Below, one piece after another: positions 5,493 to 6,049 of a stretch of 6,049 nt of DNA. The stretch comes from an uncultured Oscillospiraceae bacterium (GTDB taxonomy: Bacteria; Bacillota; Clostridia; UBA1381). The DNA is taken from NCBI GenBank assembly GCA_945876665.1, contig CAMCPC010000085.1, forward strand, positions 1 to 6,049, written 5' to 3'. Made by a program: the position numbers and the translations under genes. Numbering within the stretch: position 1 is the stretch's first letter; each line of letters opens with the position of its first letter. The notes under the pieces were generated by a model. That model was not told where the DNA came from and searched no databases. It saw only the letters and a program-made list of their open reading frames with translations.

Positions 5493-6049
5493 ATGACAAA
5501 GAAACCTTTACCAACAATCGGTGTGGACAAGTATACCTTTTTCAAGGTGCTTACTGACACTGAAGAAGGCGCGACATATGACACGCCGTATAATTTAAAG
5601 GGTACAGTTGAAATTGCGCCCACAGACGCGGGCGGCTCTGACATTTTTGACGCGGACAACGGCGCATACGAAACATCAAGCTATATCGAAAAGCTCGGTC
5701 ACGACATCACAAATGCCGACATTCCGCCGGAGGTTGACGCGCTGTGGCGCGGACTTGAGCAGAAAAACGGCGTTGTGGAGGTAGGCAACGACACAAAGAC
5801 TGTCTACTTCGGCGTGGCTTGGAGAATTCTTAAGTCTGACGGCTCATACCGCTATGTCAGATATTACAAGGGCTCATACAGCTTCGCATCAAACGTGGGC
5901 GGCAAGACAAAGCCATCAAGCGGCTCTATTGACAAGCAGACCGCAAAGGCTACATATACAGCCGTACAGCGTGATTTTGACAACAACTATTATGCGTACT
6001 TTGATGAAAGCGACCTGCCGGATGGAATTACACGCGAGGCATTTGAGGA
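5493..6049 (+). CDS. Major tail protein, phi13-like family (partial, 3' end beyond window)
   Basis: This should be the tail tube subunit, which stacks as hexamers to form the tube that conducts DNA. It opens at ATG 5493 and stays open for 185 codons to the window edge, reading MTKKPLPTIGVDKYTFFKVL at the start. The opening I-G-V-D-K-Y-x-F pattern, the early GTVEIAPTDAGGSD segment (about 37-50) with the following YIEKLGHDITNADIPPE (about 64-80), and the later YFGVAWRILKSDGSYRYVRYYKG (about 105-127) match phi13-type major tail proteins, in which the last part carries the conserved Y-x-x-Y-K-G strand. The next visible part, up to TREAFEE, is where this family normally nears the end of its core domain. 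A C-terminal extension, such as an Ig-like domain, would lie outside the window. Confidence 0.88.
   Translation, partial: MTKKPLPTIGVDKYTFFKVLTDTEEGATYDTPYNLKGTVEIAPTDAGGSDIFDADNGAYETSSYIEKLGHDITNADIPPEVDALWRGLEQKNGVVEVGNDTKTVYFGVAWRILKSDGSYRYVRYYKGSYSFASNVGGKTKPSSGSIDKQTAKATYTAVQRDFDNNYYAYFDESDLPDGITREAFE

Overview
The window is a contiguous, single-strand (+) block of phage head and head-to-tail genes from a tailed, siphovirus-like phage or prophage. The gene order matches the SPP1/PBSX-style packaging and morphogenesis module: end of the small terminase, large terminase, portal, scaffold, major capsid protein, head-tail connector, head-closure protein, HK97-gp10-like protein, tail terminator, and the start of a phi13-family major tail protein. 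Strong AAGGAGG-type ribosome binding sites, moderate base composition, and closest recalled resemblance to low-GC Gram-positive phage families suggest a Firmicutes host, probably a Clostridia-class anaerobe. The host call is inference. Nothing here (no integrase, repressor or att site) shows whether the phage is temperate.

Layout. Positions 1-1291 hold DNA packaging: the last 18 codons of a probable small terminase, overlapped by the large terminase. 1288-2601 is the portal, coupled to the terminase by an ATGA overlap. 2602-2654 is a short non-coding gap with a sequence motif that recurs in the next gene. 2655-3203 is the scaffold and 3230-4069 the major capsid protein. 4095-5440 holds four small neck and tail-junction genes, tightly packed and partly overlapping. 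5493 to the window end is the major tail protein, cut by the window edge. No stretch over 300 bases lacks a gene.

How they work together. The terminase cuts and pumps DNA through the portal into a procapsid built from the capsid protein on the scaffold. The connector and head-closure proteins then seal the filled head, and the gp10-like and terminator proteins join it to a tail tube made of the major tail protein. Several annotated starts were moved downstream from the longest open frame because a good ribosome binding site sits in front of an internal ATG.

The one signal the gene calls do not explain is a GGGACACTAAAA motif. It occurs three times exactly: once in the gap after the portal, once in the scaffold N-terminal codons, and once at the start of the connector gene. 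Two degenerate copies follow in the scaffold N-terminus. The three exact copies are non-coding, in one reading frame, and in another frame respectively, so the conservation is at the DNA or RNA level rather than the protein level. The rest of the window is a conventional phage structural module.
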